64,000 nt of DNA from Gambelia wislizenii (lineage: Eukaryota; Chordata; Lepidosauria; Squamata; Crotaphytidae): NCBI GenBank assembly GCA_030847615.1, contig JAUMIR010000001.1, forward strand, positions 287,764,187 to 287,828,186, read 5' to 3'. Under the pieces are notes generated by a model. It was given only the letters and a program-made list of their open reading frames with translations, ran no database searches and was not told where the DNA came from. Below are positions 22,191 to 33,361 of this stretch, one piece after another. The stretch's first letter is position 1, and each line of letters opens with the position of its first letter. A program made the translations under genes and the position numbers.

Positions 22191-22285
22191 TTCTGCTGCC
22201 CCAAAGAAGTCACAGAAGAAGAGACACAGACTTCACAGTAGGGGAACTAGTAGCTCCTCCTGTGAGCTGTGTACCTAAAGATATA

Positions 22286-22781
22286 CAGTTGCCCCTCCAC
22301 ATTTGTGAATTTAGCATTTGCGGTTTTGAGTATTCGTGGTTTGGGGAGGGCCTCCCCCCGCCCTCCCAAAAGCAGCGACTGGGCTTTAGAAGCCCTGTGG
22401 CTGCTTCTGTGGGGGAGAGAGAAGCAGGCCGGAGGGGTGGGAGAGGTGGGGAAAGGGGCCTTCCGTGGCCCCCTTGCCACCTTAGGAGGCTGGGCGGGGG
22501 GTGGGAGAGGTGCCGAGGGGGCCTTGGGAGGCCATGTGAAGGCCTTGGGATGGAGTGGGGAGGGCTGGGGAGGTGACCATGGGGCTTCCGGAGACCCTCC
22601 AGAGGCCCCATGAAGGCCTTGGGATGGAGTGGGGAGGGCTGGGGAGGTGACTATGGGGCCTCCGGAGGCCCTGTGGTTGCTTTGGTGGGGGAGGGGGAGG
22701 GCAGGCAGTCGTTATTCATGGAATTTTCACATTTGCGGGGGTCTGTGGAACCTAACCCCCATGAATGTGAAGGGATGACTG
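22286..22781. mobile_element. GC-rich mariner-like MITE with internal 74-bp duplication
   Basis: TA|CAGTTGCCCCTCCACATTTG at the left and GTGAAGGGATGACTG|TA at the right give mariner-type ends. The interior (about 22340-22700) is very GC-rich. It contains a tandem duplication with a 74-bp period: the block beginning GAAGGCCTTGGGATGG at 22538 recurs at 22612. Long ORFs on both strands here are by-products of the GC-rich repeat. Confidence 0.75.
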
Positions 22782-22859
22782 TAGTTCTTCCTTTTTTCTT
22801 GGATTCCAAGGATAAATCTCTGGTAGTCTCGCTTCCATTTTAAAAAAGGCAGAAATTAA

Positions 22860-22955
22860 GACATGGGGCCCTTACAGAGCACAGGTAATTAATTGATCTA
22901 TGGAGGACATAGATTAATTGATCTATGGAGGATTAATTGATCCTATGGAGGAGAG
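22860..22955. repeat. degenerate short tandem repeat
   Basis: 'ATTAATTGATCTATGGAGGA' and close variants are repeated about three times with short spacers. Confidence 0.7.
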
Positions 22956-23570
22956 AGGGAAGGTGGGAGTGAAGAGAATTCCAGCTGTAGCAGCTAGATA
23001 AGAAACATTATTCTTGCTTGAAGGATTCAACATATCCCTGCAGCAGTCTCAACCAAGTCCAAGTCCCATAGCACCACAAGGACAATACAGACACAGCACT
23101 GGAAGGAGGGAGAGAGGGAGGGAGATATGCCATTGTGATATATGGTAATTTTACCTCAGAGGTGGACAAGTTTCCAAGATACCCCTGACATTCCTAAAAT
23201 AGGGCATGCACCCTGAAAATTATACAGAACTCACCCACCCATACTCTGCCAGATGTGATCATATTGGAAGACATTACCTAAATAATGTTTCTTTCACTTC
23301 ACATGTCATCACCAACACCCAGTTGAGAAAGATACCATAGGCATGTCCAATAACCATTCAGCAGAGCTTAGAACATGAAGTTTAAAGATTAATTTAGTAA
23401 TGTGAAACATTAGAAATTGGGAGATTAATTCATTGCCACTAACACTAATAACTGAAATCTATTCATTGCTCAAATGATAATTGACTGATTCATTATTTAA
23501 ATGTTAGTTTTCACCCTGTGAGATTTACAAATAATGGCAAGGAGTTTGTCACCATTGATCCCTAAAGGGT
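22956..23570. other. unassigned sequence
   Basis: No gene or repeat recognised. Confidence 0.3.
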
Positions 23571-23576
23571 CATTAA

Positions 23577-24390
23577 GGAGATTATCAGACGTGGCTAATG
23601 TGGAGCCAGAATAATGACAGCAGAACCGCAAAAGGATGTCAATATTACATGGCATTGTCCTTTTGCATTCTGCTGTCATTATTCTGGCTTTTCTTTTTAT
23701 TGACAGGACGAACCGTGAATAGATCGCCCATCCTGTTCTGGGGGCAGTATTGCTGGCATCTGAAACCTTGGGCCATTTAACTCACGTGAATGCAGCTTCA
23801 ATGGCCGGTCTGGCGTGAACATTTCCGGGTGATATCGTGACATCCAGGTAAGTGACACACTTTTTAAAACCCTCCCTGGTTTGCTTGGAAGTTTTAAAGT
23901 GTGTGTATGTGCTTTTTGTCACTGTTAGGACTTTTTCAGACAAGGCTTACTGCGCAACAAGCTTGCAGGAGAGGTACAGCGCTGTCATGCTGCAGGAGGT
24001 CCATTTCAGACAACTCCGTCCCTCTCTCGGAATCGTCCGTGTCACTTCCGTGTACGATTGAAAGCAGCCGCGCCATATTTTACTCACAGAAGTTGTCTGT
24101 GACTAAAATATGGCGCTGCTGCCTTCAATCGTACACGGAAGTGACACAGATGATTCTGAGAGAGGGACAGCATCATCCGAAATGGATTCCCTGTCACGCG
24201 ACAGCGCTGTACCTTTCCTGCAAGCTTGTTGCGTGGTAAGCCTTATCTGAAAAAATCCTTAATGTTTTATTTTTTATTTTATGTTTGAATTTCCTGCATG
24301 ATGGAGTCTCACAGGTTTTCAAACAGGGAAGTGAACGGGGCTTCGTTCACTTCCTTTTCATTGCTGGGAAAGCCTTTGCCAGAAAAGAAA
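23577..24390 (-). mobile_element. long-form Harbinger-like MITE, right end lost, carrying a hairpin MITE
   Basis: Starts GGAGATTATCAGACG after TAA. A local hairpin at 23601-23694 (CCAGAATAATGACAGCAGAA and its complement) follows. 'TTCAATGGCCGGTCTGGC' and 'AAGTGACACACTTTTTAAA' then match the element at 12140-12665. The element is interrupted at 23928-24258 by a fold-back MITE and resumes with 'TTTGAATTTCCTGCATG' and 'GGAAGTGAACGGGGC'. The distal terminus is absent. Confidence 0.65.
23928..24258. mobile_element. fold-back (hairpin) MITE nested in a long-form MITE
   Basis: The 331-bp inverted duplication starts GGACTTTTTCAGACA and ends TATCTGAAAAAATCC. TTA on both sides (23925-23927, 24259-24261) is a clean 3-bp TSD. 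The arms match nearly throughout; the apex is at 24083-24105 (TACTCACAGAAGTTG...CTGTGAC). It is younger than the element it interrupts. Confidence 0.88.
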
Positions 24391-24882
24391 GGTAAGTGTG
24401 GTGGCTTCATCTATGCATGCCAGACTATGCCAGATCCCCACCTGAGTATTCTGGCCATGAACCTGACCCATTCCTCCCCTGTTACCAACACGAAATGGGA
24501 TGGAGTCCAGACTCTGCCCGCATCCCAATCTCTGGATCCAGGAAACCAGCGCACAGAGTGTGATCAAGGATCCCTGCATGTGAGCAGCCTGGGCACATGC
24601 TGTGGGCCTGCTTCCTGGATCCGAAGAGTGTGATGCAGACAGCAGCTGCAGTGTTGGGCTGCCATGGCAGAGGTGCCATCTGCTCCCTTGGGCCTGATCC
24701 ATTTCTTCCAAAGAGAAATGTCCCCCCACCCCAGATATTTTGATACAATGGTTTATTAGGCTTTGCCCATTCTTAGCCCTGTCTTTTCCCTGGGTGTCAT
24801 GAGGACTGCCAGGGGGCAAAATGAAGCAAAAGCCTGCATTGTTAGGACCAAGATGGGGTAAATTGCCTTTGTAGACAAGGCC
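24391..24882. mobile_element. probable type A MITE, right half (weak)
   Basis: The right end TTTGTAGACAAGGCC followed by TTA is the inverted form of the type A terminus GGCCTCGTCTACA at position 4. The left boundary is not visible and the interior is not obviously shared with the other copies. Confidence 0.35.
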
Positions 24883-25087
24883 TTAGAGTACCTGGTTTTT
24901 TTTTATGCAGAAGTCAGGCATCCCAAGTTCATTAATACTCATCCTGCTCTAAGCTCTCTGTTCATCTTTTTGCTCTAAGAACTAGACTGGCTGAAATGCA
25001 TAAAGGAAGGAGTATGCCTTAGATAGCTAATATTTTCTCTCATGTGGCAAAAATGGCCTTAGCAGAAGAGGATGGGACAATCCTATA

Positions 25088-25287
25088 CCCTTTGTTGTTA
25101 TTGGTACATGCTTGCAATTTGACTCACACTTACAGCAACCTTATCATTGGGGTTTCTTGGCAAGATTTGGTCAGAGGGAGTTTGCATTGCCCTCCTTCCT
25201 CTGAGGCTGAGAGGGTGTACTTGCTGAAGGTCACCCAGTGGGTTTGTATGGCTGAACAGGGATTTGAACCCTGGTTTCCTGGAGCCT
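25088..25287 (-). mobile_element. CORE-SINE (MIR-like), reverse orientation
   Basis: 'GGGGTTTCTTGGCAAGAT', 'CCTTCCTCTGAGGCTGAGAG' and 'CACCCAGTGGGTTTGTATGG' then 'GGGATTTGAACCCTGGTTTC' are the complement of the 2966-type SINE. Confidence 0.85.
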
Positions 25288-25490
25288 TAAGACTTTATCA
25301 CATGAGGCTACTAAAGGGGAACTTCAGTGCGATAGTAATGAATTTGGTCAGTACTTATCAGATGACATTCTGGCTGTTCTTCACATTCTGGTCGTTACTG
25401 TTGTGCCCCTTTAAATTGATGTGAAAACTCCATCAATACCTGCCAAAATCGCTATTGTTCTTCTTCTGCCCCTGGTGCGATAGGTTCCTT
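25288..25490. mobile_element. possible MITE left end (weak)
   Basis: 'AAGACTTTATCACATGAGG' resembles the terminus of the fold-back MITE at 10582. No matching right end was found. Confidence 0.3.
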
Positions 25491-25494
25491 CACT

Positions 25495-25600
25495 TCAGTT
25501 CCAGGATGACTGCAGTCATGTGGCATGAGGTGCCCTGATTCTCCTCCTCTCCCTCTCTCCCCCTCCCCTCCTTGCTATTCCAAAAGCAGCCTTCACCTCC
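25495..25600 (-). repeat. unclassified interspersed repeat, inverted copy of 6985-7090
   Basis: 'GCAGTCATGTGGCATGAGG' followed by a CT-rich tract is the complement of 6985-7090. Confidence 0.45.
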
Positions 25601-26660
25601 CAGAAAGACTTCAGCAACTTCTATATAGGTCAATATATAAGTATGTATGGGTGGGACACAGTCATTAACTTCCAGGCCTAAAAGGTCTGACATTCTGAAG
25701 CAATCCTGACTGTCTGAGGATCTTTTACTGGACAAAAAGATTGCCTTCTTTCCACCCCATTCCATTCCTCCATTTCAGGCCAGGACTCACCTTTTTCCTT
25801 CCAGGGGCAGAAGACCTATGCGATGCATTTCCTCTAATCCTAATTCTTCTTCTCCCAAGGCCTTCTTTTCTTCCTGAATCTGGCAAAGGGAGAGCCCTTC
25901 CAATAACTGTAGCAACCTAAAATCAATAAACCCACTAATACATATGTGTAATTTCTATGTCAGTCAATAAATCTAATGAGTTGAGCCACAGTACTGTGAA
26001 TGAAAATCTTACCAAATTAACATTTTGATGTGTTAACTAACTAATTATTTCCAAGCTCTGCCATAAACAACCAATTAAAACCCACCATGCTTACCAGGAA
26101 TGTTGAGGGAGCATATGGATGAAGAAGTTGAGGGAGCATATGGATGAAGAAGTACATCAGAGCAGGCTGTCAGTGAAGGACTCAAGATTCGCCTGAGCTC
26201 TTCAAGCTATCTAAGGAGGACACAGTTAAATGGTAGGGCCTGCTGATGATGAGCAGAGCCACTGTATTTTATGCATGTTTGAACCTGGGTGGTTCCTTTT
26301 CTTTAGGCTCCCAGAATTTTTATCTCCCCCTCTCTTGAGTGGTCACTACTTCTCCTAGTTTCTACTCATCTTCTCTTTGGCAATGGAGCAAGCTTTGTGT
26401 TTCCCCAGTTCATCCTTCATTCTACGGTTGCAAGGAATCTGCCAATTAAATAGTTCTGTTCAGCACACTAAATTAGTGTACACTGATCTTCTTCTCCCTG
26501 AATTTCATGTTTTCTCTTTAGAGCCAGATCCAGCTGCTTAGAAATCTATTTATTTATTTATGGTATGGCTTTGCTTCCTCTGCCAGAGATAGGTGTATTT
26601 TCAAGCGAAGAGGAGGGAGCAGGGAGGAGTGAAGGTCTTGTGGCAAAAACCAGAGATAGA
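25601..26660. other. unassigned sequence
   Basis: No gene seen. Contains a perfect tandem duplication of 'GTTGAGGGAGCATATGGATG' plus 'AAGAA' at about 26102-26151. Confidence 0.35.
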
Positions 26661-26664
26661 TATA

Positions 26665-27229
26665 GGACTTTATCAGACTAACCTCCATAAACGTTCTTTT
26701 GCCAGCATATTTTGTGGTGTTTTTATGCTGGCAAAAGAACCCTTCCTGTCAGACCTACCTTGAGCAGCATTAAAAAGGCAGCCCCAGCATAAACAGAGCA
26801 CAGACGGAGCTTTGTTTACTTCTGGGTTTGGGATCTCAGTGATTCTCATGAGAACACACAAGTGCGGTAAATTTTTAAAATAAAGAAAAATACAGACACA
26901 AAATGTACACACAAACATAGACACACACTTTAAACCTAAAAAAAATGAGGTTCATAAAAAGAGTGTCCCCTACCTGGTTTCTGTGAGCTCACCCAGAAGT
27001 GCTCTGCCCATTGTTGTGTTGTGAGCACAATAGCACAAGGTTTCAAACACTAGCAATACTGGCAAAGAAGTGCCAGGGCAGCTTCTATTGATGGCTTAGC
27101 TCATCAATAAAAAGGAACGGCTTTTGGGCTATGCATAATTGTGAAAGGACGGTGTCATATGATATGCACACCCTTTTGTGTTAATTAGGCATCATTATAA
27201 CACCATATTTTCTGCCTCTGATAAAATGC
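26665..27229 (+). mobile_element. Harbinger-like MITE, long (asymmetric) form
   Basis: Termini GGACTTTATCAGACTAAC and CTCTGATAAAATGC, flanked by ATA on both sides (26662-26664, 27230-27232), a 3-bp TSD. The subterminal hairpin GTTCTTTTGCCAGCATA and complement lie at 26694-26743. The right half carries the palindromic module ATTGATGG-CTTAGCT-CATCAATAAAAA at 27089-27114 and then 'GACGGTGTCATATGATATGC'. Non-coding. It serves as the reference copy for this family. Confidence 0.82.
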
Positions 27230-27247
27230 ATAGTAGGTGCTGCAGGG

Positions 27248-27271
27248 GTGTGTGTGTGTGTGTGTGTGTGT
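27248..27271. repeat. (GT)n microsatellite
   Basis: Twelve GT units just beyond the MITE. Confidence 0.95.
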
Positions 27272-29505
27272 ATTTGGTGGGAAGGATCAAGCTGCTATTG
27301 CTAAAGCTTTTTCACAGATTCCAGTCCTTGGTTGATAACAGATAGAAGTAAACCATATACCGTACATTATGGACTCTTGGTAAGAAAATGTTCTTAATCT
27401 CTCTCTCTTTTATTTCAGCTTTTTATTATTAGTGAATATTGAGTGCTACTAAAAATAAATAATCTTAAGTTTTAAAAGACAGTTAGTACATAATGTTGAA
27501 CAGAACAAACAAAAAGAAAGAATTGGTGTGATGAATAATCCAGTAAATAATATATGCTGAATAACAGTGCACAGCTCTGGAGTCTAGAAAGATATTGCTT
27601 ACAGAAATTTTTGTTTAAAACATTTATTGGAGATATATATTACAGTATATCTTTTTCTGGCTGGGAGCCATGCAATATGTGTCTTTACAAAAAAAAAAAA
27701 ATTACCTTGTAATATGAGACCCTCTAAGGCATAATTATATAATAAAAGTTCTTATTGGGAAAACTGGAAGTAGGCCAAGCCTTGTCCAAATATAGTGAAT
27801 GTCAGTGCCAAATTTATTATCCTTAGCTATTAACAGGAGAAGGCAGGTTTTGTTTACCAAGCCTAATTCTCTCCTAATTACAGCCACTATAAAATAATTA
27901 CTATCCATGGGATAACAACACAAGACAGAGTGACTAACAGAAGAAACTGCAGGGGTTAGAAAACAGAGTGCAGTTCTGTGTCATTTTGAACAGATTGTGT
28001 ACTGCCATGAACAAATTAACGGACTTCATTAAGGAATTATGTTTTAAGAGTGGCTTTGCGGTGAAGCAGTAAAGCAATTAATGCATCTGATTTGGTCCTC
28101 TCGATCTGAGTTCCAGTGCAGTCTGAGATAGCGACTTAATTTTTGTTTTGATATCTCAAGTTTAATAGGTTACAAAACTACATTATGGAGCAAGATGCTT
28201 AATGGAAAAATCTACTGGAAGGATTATATTATGGACAAATGGTGCCTGGCTGGCTTTCTCATGTGTTTTTGAGCGAGTTCCTTTGCCAAATGTACTTCAT
28301 TAAGATAACAAGTGAAAAAAAGCTCTTAAAAAAAAACCCAATGACTTTATGAATAACCCCCACCTAGTTTTTCTCTCAATTTGCGTTTAACAGCTTGAGT
28401 GTGTGTGTGTGTGTCTAAAAAGATGGGGAAATTCAGCGCTGATATTTTGAGCAACCAAACCATTAAAGCTTGCAATATTGTTTCAATATTTCATAGCTGC
28501 TTTGCTCACAAACCAAGAAAGAATATTATCCCATTGAAGCATGCTGCTTCATTAAAGTTACAGTGTGGTCCCCTCCCCATCCTTGCGTCCCCTAACCTAT
28601 TCTGTCTAATCACCAGAAGCCCAGAGGTGCAGAGCAGACCCAGCTGTAGCTTTATGCACAATTACAACATATGTATCAAAATCAACCCATACATAACGCA
28701 TTCACAGCGGAAAAGGGTTAGGGGTCAAGTTTTCCTTTCCCTGTGATGGGCCACTTCACCCTAAAGAAGGACAAACTCCCTTATTTTGGTGACTTCATGG
28801 AAACTAGCAAACTCAAGGCACTTGGGGAGTCTGTTTTACAGACCACTTTTAATAGGCCTCCAGATGGCCACATGAAAGCAAAAGGATTATTATAGCAACC
28901 CCCAGCTGTGCCATTCTAGATAAAGGTATATAAGAGTCCCCTTTACAGCAAATGCCCCCCCCCACACACTTTTAAGGATTTATAACTTGATCATAAAAAT
29001 TCTTTCTACCCTGTAAGTGAGCAGATAAGTTAGCCTTGAAATCATCTTTTTAGATTCATTTATTTTACAAATTGCCTATCTATTCTTGTTCATGGATTTA
29101 TGAGCAGTGCTGGGGACAAGTGTGGGTGTGTGTCCTTCTTGAAGTATTTCTTTTGTGTCACTTGTTTATAAAACAGTAGCTGTAAAATCTACTTTCAGGT
29201 TCTTTGGGCTAAAATGGGCCCCAGCAGTTATAAATTAACATAGTACTGTCCACATTAAATCCTGTCGTCCCCCCCCCGCCCCCGCAAACCACATCCATTA
29301 GAAATATTAGGCAGCATGTTTATTCACAATGCAATGGCCAGAACAAATAACTAAAAGCAAGTGTAGTTTATAGATATTGATGACTAGTACATTTTTTTAA
29401 AAGGCTGATATAAAAATTATACTGAAAAGAGTTATTGTTCTAACAATATTATTGAGACAGATCTGAATTTAAGGAATAGTAGAGTTACCATGGAAAATAA
29501 AGTAG
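27272..29505. other. unassigned, mostly unique AT-rich sequence
   Basis: No gene, SINE or transposon terminus is visible in 2.2 kb. 28000-28560 is complex and rich in TAAT/ATTA cores ('AAGCAATTAATGCATC', 'CATTAAAGCTTGCAATAT') with an internal short GT run (28399-28413). It is a candidate conserved non-coding element. C-runs lie near 28957 and 29265-29282. Confidence 0.3.
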
Positions 29506-29510
29506 CCTAT

Positions 29511-29820
29511 GGAGATTATCAGACACGGCAAATACCATGTCGGAAGATCGCAACAAGAACAGGAACAGGCAAGATTATCAGATGACATTGTCCTCCAATG
29601 TCCTGGGGGCATAGCGCGGCTATGAGTAAGGCATCCCTTTTTATTTGCAGTTTGTCTCCATCAATAAGAAATGGACACCTCATCCGCTGCAGTGCTATGT
29701 CCCCGGGATCGCAGAAGGACATGGCGTTTGATAATGTCACCTTCCCTGTTCTCCTCCCGTTCTTCTGGCATGGTTCGGAACACAGTCTTTTGCCACATTC
29801 TACTGCATCTGATAATCTCC
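29511..29820. mobile_element. fold-back MITE, GGAGATTATCAGAC terminus
   Basis: Ends GGAGATTATCAGACACGG and GCATCTGATAATCTCC. The arms pair strongly over about 310 bp ('GACATTGTCCTCCAATGTCC' region against 'CCGGGATCGCAGAAGGACATGG' region), with the apex near 29650-29670 ('TTTGCAGTTTGTCTCCATCAA'). Flanking triplets TAT and TCT differ by one base. Confidence 0.78.
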
Positions 29821-29960
29821 TCTAAAGTAGCCCCCCACCTTTAACTCAAATGGGATTGGTAACTCTAGAATATGAAAGAAAAAATTAAAGGGCTGTATTG
29901 CTCATTTGAGGGTGGGCTGTCTGCTGTCAAATTCAAAGAGTCATTTATATTTGTGCAAAT
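29821..29960. other. unassigned spacer
   Basis: Nothing recognised. Confidence 0.3.
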
Positions 29961-29961
29961 A

Positions 29962-30060
29962 CAAGTTGAGCATCCCTAATCCGGAATCCAAAATCTGAAA
30001 ACATCCAAAACCAGAAACGTTTTGCTGCCAGCCACCCACTTCCACCTTTGAGGCTGCAGC
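29962..30060. mobile_element. mariner/Tigger-like terminus fragment
   Basis: TA followed by CAAGTTGAGCATCCCTAATC and 'GGAATCCAAAATCTGAAAAC' is the characteristic left end of a Tigger-type element. No right terminus was found. Confidence 0.5.
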
Positions 30061-30687
30061 TGTGGCACTCCCGCTCATTCATCCGTCAGATCCTGGATCT
30101 CTGTCTAGCCTCCTGTCTCATGCACAACACAAGCAGCAAATAAACCAGATGCAAGGCTAAAGAGAGAGATGCAAGGATCTGTAAAATGAAATGGCTGGAG
30201 GTGTGGATTCATGCCGAGTGCCATGCTTGGATTCCTTCCATTTTACAGATCCTCAAAACCTATGGTTTTGTCTTGGAGAAGTTCCAGTAAAGTTCCACTA
30301 TGCTGTCATTGGCCCAGCATGCAAATCTTGAATGAAGTTTCTTTTTCTTAGAAAATATTAGAATTGCTTATTTATATTAAGCATGGAGTGACCTTCCACT
30401 GGATACATAAACAAGGATATTGTGACATCCCAGTATTCCCTCTCCCCCTATGGGAGGGAGGGGAGACCGTGAAGGAATTGTCTGGTACGAGGCGACAGAT
30501 ATGACATGGGGGTTGTACATTTGCGCAATCTGCATTCCTGTCATGTGGGGTCAAAGAATACAGCGTATCCCTATGTTGGGGAAAGATGAGTAGCACTTTG
30601 TCTCTGCAAGGATATCACTGCAAGGAGAAGCATGAAGTCACAGCAGTCCAATGAAGCATGGGAGAGGTACCACTGTGGTGTATGTCT
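30061..30687. other. unassigned sequence
   Basis: No gene. Contains an imperfect inverted pair of 'GATGCAAGGATCTGTAAAAT' (30168) and 'ATTTTACAGATCCTC' (30238). Confidence 0.35.
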
Positions 30688-31085
30688 GGGGTTGTCTAAA
30701 TGGCAAAAATGCTCCTCACAGAATGCAAAGAGAATATGATCTGTCCCAATGGGATCCCCCATCTATTTGCCATATTGTGAAGGATGGGCCCCCAAATGCC
30801 ATACACTCTACGGGAAAAGTCTTTGTGGCCTTATTTTTTGAAAAACAGCGAGGGCAATGCACACTCCTGCTTGTTACGGACAAGCAACTGAATTGATTCA
30901 CTTTCCCAATACAAGCAGGTGATTGGTCGGACATGTGCAGAAGCGGAGCTTGCTAACAAGGCGTGTGCCCAGAGCCACCATGTTGGATTTTTGCTTTAGC
31001 AAACGAGCACTAAGGAGATAAAATGGTGTGGGGTTTTTTGTTTTGTTTTTGGGAAGGGTATGGTTAGCCATTTTATGCCATTTTT
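30688..31085 (+). mobile_element. type A2 Harbinger-like MITE, 3'-truncated
   Basis: Starts GGGGTTGTCTAAATGGC and shares 'TGCCATATTGTGAAGGATGG', 'GTGATTGGTCGGACATGTGC' and 'GCCACCATGTTGGATTTTTG' with the copies at 16226 and 31748. The right terminus is missing. Confidence 0.65.
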
Positions 31086-31744
31086 GTTGTTGTTGATGTG
31101 TGTGTACATGGGTGTCTGGGGGACCTGGTGGGTCACATGCAATCTAAAGTCCCACCTGTGCCCTAAACCAAATGTAATAATATTATTATCTCTTGGCAGT
31201 CCCTAAAAATGGCTTTTATGGTACCAGTGTTAAACCGAGACTAGCAGCTGACATCACTGTTTACTCAGAAGTAAATAATTGTGCAAATCATCATCATCAT
31301 CATCATCATCTCCATTGGTGTTATTATTTTGGTGATTGTGCCCATTTTTGAACACTCTTTTTAGCACTTAAAAGAAGCAAAAGAAATAGAACCAGGGGGA
31401 TATTTTGTTGGGATTGGGGAGTGGGGCAGGAGAAAAATGTTTATTTATGAACAAAGGCTATTAAATTGGAGAATTATGTACAGCAGAGGAGGAGGAGGGG
31501 GAGGAGGCTGTCCCACTGGCTTACTTATGTTCCTTTTTATTTCTGCCAACAATTAAGACCAGATAGTAGTAGTAAAATAAAATTTTAAAAAGAAAAAAGA
31601 AAATACGATTAAAATAGATTTTTAAAATCTTTTAAAATACAGTACATCAATTAAGGTGAAAAAACCAGCCACACAACCAGTCAGAAATAGCTAGGGTTGT
31701 CAGGTCAGGATTATCCCGAGCCTTGAGATTTTGGCACCTGAGAC
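31086..31744. other. unassigned sequence with (CAT)n
   Basis: Nothing assigned except a (CAT)n run at 31288-31310 and a GGA-rich run at about 31486-31505. Confidence 0.35.
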
Positions 31745-31747
31745 CTA

Positions 31748-32386
31748 GGGCTTGTTTAGACAGTGAAAAACTCATAATATTTGAGGAGAATACCTTTTGT
31801 CCTAAAGGGATCCTGCATCATTTTGTCATATTCAGAAGGAGGGGGACCATGAACTCCAAATATTTCTTGGGAAAAGCCTTCACGGCTTTTTCCGACTTTT
31901 TAAAAATACTGTGATAGAAATGTGCATTCCAGCTCATTGGGTCAACCAATTCGCCTTGCGGCACTTTCCTGATAAGGGCAGAAGTGGAAAGCTGATTGAT
32001 TGAATGTCCGCAGAGGTCAGAGCTTGCTGGCAAGGCAAGCACTGCGAACCACCATGTTGGATTTTCGCCATAGCTATTGTGCACTGAGGTGATGAAACAG
32101 CCTTTTTTTGGGGGGGGTCCTATTTATTTAAGCAGAGGATTGCTTTTCCGCACCTTGGATTTGTTTTTGTTTTTTAAAAAAATACTGTTTGCTGGTGGCA
32201 ACTGGTGACAATAAAAAACACAAGTAATTCACTTGCACCTGCCATCTTGATTTGCAGGCATGCCCATTTGAACAACAAATGCGTATGCCTACAATCTTGA
32301 AAAAAATGTGGAGGCAAATGAAGGCTGCTGCAAATCGGCGTTACTGCGCAGCAATCCACATTTTATAGCCTTGTATAAACAAGCCC
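31748..32386 (+). mobile_element. type A2 Harbinger-like MITE, complete
   Basis: Inverted termini GGGCTTGTTTAGACAG and TATAAACAAGCCC, with CTA on both sides (31745-31747, 32387-32389) as a 3-bp TSD. Inside are 'ATATTCAGAAGGAGGGGGAC', 'ACCACCATGTTGGATTTTCG' and 'CACTTGCACCTGCCATCTTG'. Non-coding. It is the reference for the truncated copies at 12846, 16226 and 30688. Confidence 0.8.
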
Positions 32387-32389
32387 CTA

Positions 32390-33015
32390 GTGTTGACCAT
32401 AGGGGGCAGGCCCTTGTGATGATGCAAAGGTGATGTAACAAGGGGCTGCCCCCGGTGATATCATTTTTAAGCATAGTCATTTAAGCATCAACCACAGTTG
32501 CACAGGGCATGCCATTCAAATAAAAAGTCTAACAAATGAGGGAAACATATGTACACACAAGTTTCAATGGAAATTTATGACAGCATGAGTGTGCAGAAAC
32601 TTGTGTAAAAAAATAAAGCATTCTGTGATTATTGTGAACCTGAATGGGGGAAGGGGAAAACAGTGTTTAAGAAAGACCAGTTGTGGCAACACAAATTTAA
32701 TGAGATGGTAGGAAAAGATAACTGCAGAATTAAGGCAGATTCATAAATGAATCTTTTTTTTTTTTAATGTAGATTGGAGCTAATGATTCTTGTACCGGAT
32801 GTGCCACTGGTAACAGGGTGTCAGCAAAGAGTAAAGCATGTTTTGTATTCCGTGTTTATTTTTTAGTGTATCTTATGGGCATGATGAAGTTGGAAAATCT
32901 GCGTTTAACAAATCTGACACCTACACACAGACACATACAACCAAACCTTTGGAGATGCCTGAAGTAGCTCACTGGATGTTCTGTTTGTCCTCACAAAACA
33001 TTTCTGTAATTGTGG
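32390..33015. other. unassigned sequence
   Basis: No gene. A T-run at 32754-32765 is the only notable feature. Confidence 0.3.
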
Positions 33016-33019
33016 TGGG

Positions 33020-33330
33020 ACTGAGAGAAAGCTATCCACTGGAGATCATAAAAGTTGGGCAGGCTCATATGGGGAGATACAGTCTTTCAAATAGTCCGGA
33101 CCTAAGCTATATAGGACTTTATGGGTCAGAACCAGCACTTTGAACTGTGCCCAGAAATGGACAAGCAGCCAATGAAACTGTTTCAGCAAGGCCTATTTGC
33201 TCCCTAAAACAAGTTTCAATCAGCAGTTTAGCCACAGTGTTTTGGACCTTCCAAAGTTTCTGAACAATTTCCAAAGGCCCATGTACAGTACATCAGAGTG
33301 ATCTAACTGGGATGTAATCAAGGCATATAT
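33020..33330 (-). mobile_element. L2 LINE C-terminal/3'UTR fragment
   Basis: 'AGCTATATAGGACTTTATGG', 'CAGCCAATGAAACTGTTTC' and 'GCAAGGC' follow the same order as the L2 at 56296-56390 ('CAAGCCATTTAAGGGCTT', 'CAGCCAGTGGAGAG'). The frame is broken. Confidence 0.6.
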
Positions 33331-33361
33331 GAAATACAATCTATGAAACACATACTTAGTC

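Noticed and set aside
22210..22613. Pro/Gly-rich ORFs on both strands
   Set aside because: Explained by the GC-rich mariner-like MITE with its internal duplication; no conserved protein feature.
22340..22700. Host CpG island promoter
   Set aside because: The GC-rich block lies between mariner-like ends with TA flanks, so it is transposon interior.
24358..24819. 153-residue minus-strand ORF and overlapping plus-strand ORF
   Set aside because: Overlaps MITE sequence, with no recognisable domain and no exon borders.
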